DNA from: Hymenobacter jeongseonensis
Lineage (GTDB): Bacteria > Bacteroidota > Bacteroidia > Cytophagales > Hymenobacteraceae
Length of the DNA stretch: 64,000 nt
NCBI RefSeq assembly: GCF_015694725.1
Contig: NZ_JADQDQ010000011.1
Coordinates: 1-64,000, forward strand
Reading direction: 5' to 3'
The translations under genes were made by a program, and so were the position numbers. The first letter of the stretch is position 1; each line of letters starts with the position of its first letter. Positions 59,939 to 64,000 of this stretch are shown piece by piece. The notes under the pieces were generated by a model. That model ran no database searches and was not told the origin of the DNA. It saw nothing but the letters and a program-made list of their open reading frames with translations.

Positions 59939-60094
59939 CTATTCTTCGTCCTCCGCGGGTTCTTCAAACAGCATCCGCACGGCGGGCGTGTAGGTGTCCT
60001 CGTATTGGCCCGAGCGCACGGCCCACAGAAAAGCCCCCAAAAAAAGCAACGCGACTATCAGGCTAATGCCGATGAGCAGGAAAATAATGGTCAT
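59939..60094 (-). CDS. ccoS: cbb3 oxidase maturation protein CcoS
   Basis: The product has 51 residues from ATG 60094. A membrane helix starts at residue 2 (TIIFLLIGISLIVALLFLGA), then FLWAVRSGQYEDTYTPAVRM and the acidic end LFEEPAEDEE. The block WAVRSGQYED is the CcoS signature. CcoS is needed for cofactor insertion into the oxidase. It starts 11 bases after the ccoI stop, so the two form an operon upstream of the ccoNO promoter. Confidence 0.9.
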   Translation of the reverse strand: MTIIFLLIGISLIVALLFLGAFLWAVRSGQYEDTYTPAVRMLFEEPAEDEE

Positions 60095-60105
60095 GACGGA
60101 GCAGG

Positions 60106-62529
60106 TTAAAGCCCGCGGCGGTGAGCGGCATAGCGCACCAGCAGCGTGGCAAATACCATCACGCTGAGCGAGCTGATGGGCATGAGAATGGCCGAGGCAA
60201 TGGGCGTGAGCAGGCCCTGCACCGCCAGGCCCAGGCCGATGCCGTTGTAGCAGAAGGACAGCCCGAAAGTGGCCAGCACGATGTGCCGGCAGTTTCGGGC
60301 GAAACGCAGGATGGTGGCCAGCCGGCCGAAGCTGCCTGCTTCGAGAATGGCGTCGCTGGCCGGGGAGAAGTTGGTGAGCGTTTCGGTGAGGGCGATGCCG
60401 ACGTCGGCCCGTTGCAGGGCGCCGGCGTCGTTCAGACCGTCGCCCACCATCACCACGCGGCGGCCCTGCTGCTGTAGGTTTTCCACGAAAGCCAGCTTAT
60501 CGAGCGGCGACTGCTGAAACCGCAGTTCGGCCCCGGCTCCGAAGAGCTGGCGTAGCCGGATTACATCGGCGTTGTTGTCGCCGGTGAGCAGTACCAGCTG
60601 GTAGCGCTGGCCCAGTTCGCCCAGCAGGTCGGCGAGGTGTTCGCGGTATTCGCTCTGCACTTCGTACCAGCCCGCGAGTTGGCCCTCCAGCGCCACGTAC
60701 ACCCGCGTGGCTTGGTCCGGCCCCGCCAGCTCAGTCGCTGAGGCGCCAATAAAACTGGCTGCGCCCACACACACCTTCACGCCAGCCACCAAGCCACGGA
60801 TGCCCTGCCCAGGCGTTTCCTGGCAATTCGTTACTGAGAATGGACTGGCCCCCAGTTGCTCCGCGATGCGCTGGCTGAGCGGGTGGGTGGACTGCCGGAC
60901 GAGGGCCGCCACGCGCTGCGCATCGTCGGCCGAGAGGGTCGGGCCGGCGAAGCGCACGGTGGCGCGTTGGGCGTCGGTGAGCGTGCCGGTTTTGTCGAAC
61001 ACCAGCGTGTCAGCGCGGCTCAGGGTTTCGATGACGGCGGCGTTTTTCAGGTATAGCTGGCGGCGGCCCAGCACCCGCAACGCGGCCCCCATGGCGAAAG
61101 GCGTGGCCAGCGACAGCGCGCAGGGACAGGCAATAATCAGCACCGAGGTGAAGGCGCGCAGGGCCATTTGCGGGTCCTTGGGGTACCAATACAGCACCGA
61201 GCCCAGGGCCAGCGTCAGCGTCAGGGCCACGAAGTAGCGGCCAACGTGGTTAGCGTAGGTTTCCAGCGTGGGCCGGCCGGCTTTCTCAAACGCGGGGTTG
61301 TTCCAGAGTTGCGTGAGGTAGCCCTGCGATACCTCGCGCACCACCTCCAGCTCCACGGCTTCGCCCACCTGCCGCCCGCCGGCATACACCACCTCGCCCA
61401 CGGCCTTTGCCACGGGTACGCTCTCGCCCGACACGAAGCTGTAATCAATCAGGCCAACCCCGCGCAGCAGCACGGCATCGGCCGGAATGATTTCCTGGTG
61501 CCGCACCCGGATGCGCTGCCCGGCCTGCAGCTCCTTCACCGATACTGACTGCTCGCCGGTTTTAGTGAGCCGCGTCACGGCCACCGGGAAGTAGGAGGTG
61601 AAGTCGCGGTCGAATCGCAGCGCGTCGTAGCTGTGCTGCTGCACCCATTTGCCGATGAGCATGAAGAACACCAGCCCCGTAAACGAGTCGAAGTAGCCCG
61701 GCCCGCGCTGCGTGAGCACGTCGAATACGCTGGTCGTAAACAGCGCCGTGAGGCCCAGGCTGATGGGGAAATCGAGGTTGATGTAGCGCTGCCGCAGCCC
61801 CTGCCAAGCCGACTGATAGAACCCCCGCGCACTCACCAGCAGCACCGGCAGGGCCAGCAGCAAACTCAGCCAGCCGAAGAACCGGCCAAACGTGGCCTGT
61901 AGCCCTTCGGTGAAGGAAAAGTAGTCGGGAAAGGCCAGCAGCATCACGTTGCCAAAGCCAAAGGCTGCCACGCCCAGCTGGTAGTACAACGTGCGGTTGG
62001 CGGCGTGGGGCTGCGCGCCCAGCTCGGCCAGCGTAATCTGCGGCTCGTAGTTGATGGCGGCCAGCAAAGTCACCACGTCTTTCAGGCTGGTGGTGGCCGG
62101 CTCGTAGCTAACCGTTAGCTCCTTGCGCAGGAAATTCACCCTTGACTCCCGGATGCCCGCGTTCAGCTTGAACAGGTTTTCGAGCAGCCAAATGCACGAA
62201 GCGCAGTGCATCTGCGGGATGCTGAGCGTGAGCCGAGCCAAGGTGGGCGAGCGAAACGCCAGCAACTGGCTTTGCACCGATTCCAGGTCCAGGTAGTCGA
62301 AGCGGCAGGGCAACTCCACCTCCTTTACCTTCTGGCCAGCGCGGTCATCGAGGCGGTAGTAGGTGCACAGGTTGCTGGCATCCAGCAGCTCGTACACGGC
62401 GCGGCAGCCGGCGCAGCAGAAGTGCAGCGTCGGCTGGTCGGCCAGCAGGATGGGTTCGTCGGGGCACGCGTCGCCGCAGTGGGTGCAGGCGACGTGGGTG
62501 AGGATTTCGGGAGCAGCGGTGATGGGCAC
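60106..62529 (-). CDS. ccoI: Copper-exporting-type P1B ATPase of the cbb3 cluster (CcoI/FixI)
   Basis: The product has 807 residues. The GTG start at 62529 was preferred to an in-frame TTG at 62580, because the FNR-type boxes (62584-62619) and -7 element (62554-62561) place the transcript start near 62549. Order: N-terminal Cys-rich metal-binding domain (CTHCGDACP, FCCAGCRAVYELL), an HMA domain with MHCASCIWLLENLF, the membrane domain with IIACPCALSLATPFAMGAAL, the phosphorylation site DKTGTLTDAQ, and GDGLNDAGALQRADVGIAL. It supplies copper for the CcoN binuclear centre. Confidence 0.95.
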   Translation of the reverse strand: MPITAAPEILTHVACTHCGDACPDEPILLADQPTLHFCCAGCRAVYELLDASNLCTYYRLDDRAGQKVKEVELPCRFDYLDLESVQSQLLAFRSPTLARLTLSIPQMHCASCIWLLENLFKLNAGIRESRVNFLRKELTVSYEPATTSLKDVVTLLAAINYEPQITLAELGAQPHAANRTLYYQLGVAAFGFGNVMLLAFPDYFSFTEGLQATFGRFFGWLSLLLALPVLLVSARGFYQSAWQGLRQRYINLDFPISLGLTALFTTSVFDVLTQRGPGYFDSFTGLVFFMLIGKWVQQHSYDALRFDRDFTSYFPVAVTRLTKTGEQSVSVKELQAGQRIRVRHQEIIPADAVLLRGVGLIDYSFVSGESVPVAKAVGEVVYAGGRQVGEAVELEVVREVSQGYLTQLWNNPAFEKAGRPTLETYANHVGRYFVALTLTLALGSVLYWYPKDPQMALRAFTSVLIIACPCALSLATPFAMGAALRVLGRRQLYLKNAAVIETLSRADTLVFDKTGTLTDAQRATVRFAGPTLSADDAQRVAALVRQSTHPLSQRIAEQLGASPFSVTNCQETPGQGIRGLVAGVKVCVGAASFIGASATELAGPDQATRVYVALEGQLAGWYEVQSEYREHLADLLGELGQRYQLVLLTGDNNADVIRLRQLFGAGAELRFQQSPLDKLAFVENLQQQGRRVVMVGDGLNDAGALQRADVGIALTETLTNFSPASDAILEAGSFGRLATILRFARNCRHIVLATFGLSFCYNGIGLGLAVQGLLTPIASAILMPISSLSVMVFATLLVRYAAHRRGL

Positions 62530-62553
62530 GAACGGACGGGCTGGTGACAGCCT

Positions 62554-62619
62554 CAAAGCTCCGGCCTCCCCCAGCGGCAAACGCTGATAAAAGTCAGGCG
62601 GGAAGCTGATTCTTTTCAG
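62554..62619 (-). promoter_or_regulatory. ccoI promoter with tandem FNR-type boxes
   Basis: Plus-strand order: -7 element CAAAGCTC (62554-62561; GAGCTTTG on the coding strand), 22 bases, proximal box CTGAT-AAAA-GTCAG (62584-62597), 8 bases, distal box CTGAT-TCTT-TTCAG (62606-62619). Spacings equal those at ccoNO and hemA exactly. The proximal box shares the 13-mer TGATAAAAGTCAG with the ccoNO proximal box. The distal box ends 7 bases before the cupin stop. Confidence 0.72.
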
Positions 62620-62625
62620 CTGGCC

Positions 62626-62943
62626 CTACCGGAAAATCAGAATGCGGGCCGCCTCCAGGCATTCCAGCGAATGCGGCGCGCCACTGGGGATGATGACGTA
62701 GTCGCCCGCCGTTGCTTCCGTCGGCACGTCTTCCTGCCTGATGATGAGCCGGCCCGCCAGTACCGTCACGAACACATCGACGCTGGCGTGGTGGGTGGGC
62801 ATGATTTCGCCAGCGGCGAAGGTTTTGTAAATCACCTTCTGCCCGCTTTTATCCAGTAGCACGAGGGCCTTTTGTTCGCCCGCGGCGGGATGACGGCCGG
62901 CCAGCAGGCTGCCGCTTTTAAGCGGAGGATGCGTTAATTTCAT
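62626..62943 (-). CDS. Single-domain cupin protein
   Basis: The product has 105 residues from ATG 62943. Cupin motif 1 is seen as HHASVDVFVTVLAGRLIIRQ and motif 2 as GDYVIIPSGAPHSLECLEAA; His in both could hold a metal. Cytoplasmic, no enzyme-specific motif. It follows the CxxCH gene by 39 bases and probably shares its FNR-type promoter. A sensing or ligand-binding role tied to redox state is inference. Confidence 0.85.
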   Translation of the reverse strand: MKLTHPPLKSGSLLAGRHPAAGEQKALVLLDKSGQKVIYKTFAAGEIMPTHHASVDVFVTVLAGRLIIRQEDVPTEATAGDYVIIPSGAPHSLECLEAARILIFR

Positions 62944-62982
62944 GCGAATCAAATTATTACTAAGCAGGTTATCAAAATCGCC

Positions 62983-63294
62983 TTAAAACTTCCGGGCGTG
63001 GCAGGCCGCGCAGTCGGCGGCAGTGGGCAGCATGTAAGCGTGCTTTTCAATGGCGCTGTCCAGGGCGTGCCGGAAGGCCACCAGGAGCTTGTCCCGCTCC
63101 ACCGTGGGCATGTTTTGCAGCACCTGCTCGATGGATTCCCGGTAGACATGGGCCATGAAATTGGGGCCGTAAGCAGCAAAAAAACCGTTGTGCAGGGCAT
63201 CAAATGTGGCTTTTTCCGACGTTGAAATCGACAGCGATAGCGCCTGCCACTGCCTGGCATTTTCGTCCAAGCTGAGTTGAAGGTCAGGGTTCAT
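62983..63294 (-). CDS. Small protein with a C-terminal CxxCH motif
   Basis: The product has 103 residues from ATG 63294 (MNPDLQLSLDENARQWQALS). It is predicted helical (HNGFFAAYGPNFMAHVYRES, VERDKLLVAFRHALDSAIEK) and ends AADCAACHARKF, so a CxxCH lies within the last ten residues. No signal peptide is visible from this start, so heme c attachment is doubtful; the Cys/His group might bind heme, metal or act in thiol chemistry. It has the four-promoter FNR-type arrangement upstream, placing it in the cbb3/heme regulon. No family recognised. Confidence 0.65.
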   Translation of the reverse strand: MNPDLQLSLDENARQWQALSLSISTSEKATFDALHNGFFAAYGPNFMAHVYRESIEQVLQNMPTVERDKLLVAFRHALDSAIEKHAYMLPTAADCAACHARKF

Positions 63295-63381
63295 GGTCCG
63301 GCGGAATAAAAAAGCGGAGAGAAATGGCACTGGTCCCGCCCGAAATGCGGCCCGGTTGGAGCGCAGGTGGAGAGCATAGCA

Positions 63382-63447
63382 CAAAGGTGGGGACCGGCGC
63401 AGGCCCGGAACTTGACGATGCACAGCCTATTGGATGACAATTATCAC
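63382..63447 (-). promoter_or_regulatory. Promoter of the CxxCH/cupin genes with tandem FNR-type boxes
   Basis: Plus-strand order: -7 element CAAAGGTG (63382-63389; CACCTTTG on the coding strand), 22 bases, proximal box TTGAC-GATG-CACAG (63412-63425, right half degenerate), 8 bases, distal box ATGAC-AATT-ATCAC (63434-63447). Centres are 22 bp apart. Although the proximal box is imperfect, the spacing is identical to the other three promoters. Confidence 0.55.
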
Positions 63448-63487
63448 CTTCCCTCCTGCCCGGCAGCCACCAGAAAAATCCGCCACG

Positions 63488-64000
63488 CTAGCGGGCCGAT
63501 TTTGCCAACTGCTCCAGCGAGGCCTTGAACTCCGGCGTGTCGTAGTCGGCCATGCCGTCGTGGCGGGCCGCCACCTGCCCGTAGGGGCCGAGGATGACCG
63601 TGGACGGAATGGAATTGGAATCGAACGGCGCGGGCAAAGTGCCGGTGCGCAGGTACACGGGAAAGGTGTAGCCCTGGCCCTGCACGAACTTCCGGGCCTT
63701 GGCCACGTCATCGTCGAGCGAGAGCATCACGAAGGCCACTTTTGAGCGGTCGACCTTCTTATACAAGGCTTCGATGCCCGGCATCTCGGCGCGGCAGGGC
63801 GGGCACCAGCTGGCCCACAGGTTCACAAATACTACCTTGCCCTTCAGGTGGCTCAGGTTCACGGGCCGGCCTTCGAGCGTAACCAGGGGCAAGTTGTGCG
63901 GGTAGGAAGGGTTTCCGGTGGGCCGCGCGGGCGCGGTGGCGGAGCGCACGGGCACTGTGGCCTTCCACAGCCCCGTGGCCAGCAACCCGCGTTGCACCCC
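63488..64000 (-). CDS. TlpA-like thioredoxin-fold protein, N-terminus beyond the window
   Basis: The frame is open to the window edge and encodes at least the last 170 residues. GLLATGLWKATVPVRSATAP precedes the thioredoxin-like domain: VTLEGRPVNLSHLKGKVVFV, the active site WASWCPPCRAE, AFVMLSLDDDVAKARKFVQG, PSTVILGPYGQVAARHDGMA. The segment before the domain suggests one or two membrane helices lie upstream outside the window. Such proteins reduce apocytochrome c thiols or otherwise aid heme protein maturation, fitting the neighbouring oxidase genes. Confidence 0.9.
   Translation of the reverse strand, partial: GVQRGLLATGLWKATVPVRSATAPARPTGNPSYPHNLPLVTLEGRPVNLSHLKGKVVFVNLWASWCPPCRAEMPGIEALYKKVDRSKVAFVMLSLDDDVAKARKFVQGQGYTFPVYLRTGTLPAPFDSNSIPSTVILGPYGQVAARHDGMADYDTPEFKASLEQLAKSAR

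Noticed and set aside
62530..62580. TTG start for CcoI at 62580
   Set aside because: It would put the start codon between the FNR-type boxes and the -7 element, upstream of the predicted transcript start; the extra residues are not conserved.

Overview
The window is GC-rich chromosomal DNA from a Bacteroidota bacterium, most likely a Hymenobacter-like member of the Cytophagales. The basis is SusC/SusD-type transport, FecR/ECF cell-surface signalling, DUF4249, type IX secretion C-terminal domains, a fused ccoN-ccoO gene, TTTG-type -7 promoter elements and almost no Shine-Dalgarno sequences. No rRNA, tRNA or CRISPR array was found.

Layout. 0-6.2 kb holds small lipoproteins and secreted proteins of unknown function plus a frameshifted S41-type peptidase gene. 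6.2-11.5 kb (minus strand) is a complete surface-signalling uptake operon: ECF sigma, FecR, STN-type TonB receptor and DUF4249 lipoprotein. 13.0-17.8 kb is a putative accessory island. It has a tyrosine integrase, a three-gene minus-strand operon in which two proteins with HEPN-type RNxxxH motifs flank a serine recombinase, and a frameshifted coiled-coil gene. 17.7-33.7 kb is a glycan-utilisation locus: ECF sigma, FecR, SusC with an STN domain, SusD, four GH30 paralogues, a T9SS cargo protein and an SGNH hydrolase. Its likely substrate is a beta-glucan, possibly beta-1,6-linked. 33.9-41 kb is a sensory block with an OmpA-like lipoprotein, a PAS histidine kinase, a BLUF photoreceptor, a YceI protein and a large hybrid kinase whose two PAS domains are separated by ten 21-residue repeats. 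41-44.9 kb is a siderophore-type receptor with a PepSY membrane protein, behind a promoter flanked by two Fur-like boxes. 45-49 kb holds an NTF2-like protein, a GH51-like secreted hydrolase and a PepSY-like protein.

49.2-64 kb is a heme and microaerobic-respiration region: hemA, hemF, a tandem universal-stress protein, the cbb3 oxidase set (ccoI, S, NO, Q, P, G, H), a SafE-like membrane protein, a cupin, a small CxxCH protein and a TlpA-like thioredoxin cut by the window edge.

The strongest new observation is regulatory. Four promoters (hemA, ccoNO, ccoI and the CxxCH/cupin pair) share one geometry: two FNR-type TGA-N6-TCA boxes exactly 22 bp apart centre to centre, then exactly 22 nt, then an (R/C)AnCTTTG -7 element. 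One of the eight boxes is degenerate. Three further observations stand out. A family of long palindromic repeats has five copies, three of them between cco genes. Transcription-terminator hairpins have unusually long perfect stems of up to 29 bp. The HEPN-recombinase-HEPN operon is a candidate undescribed defence or addiction module.
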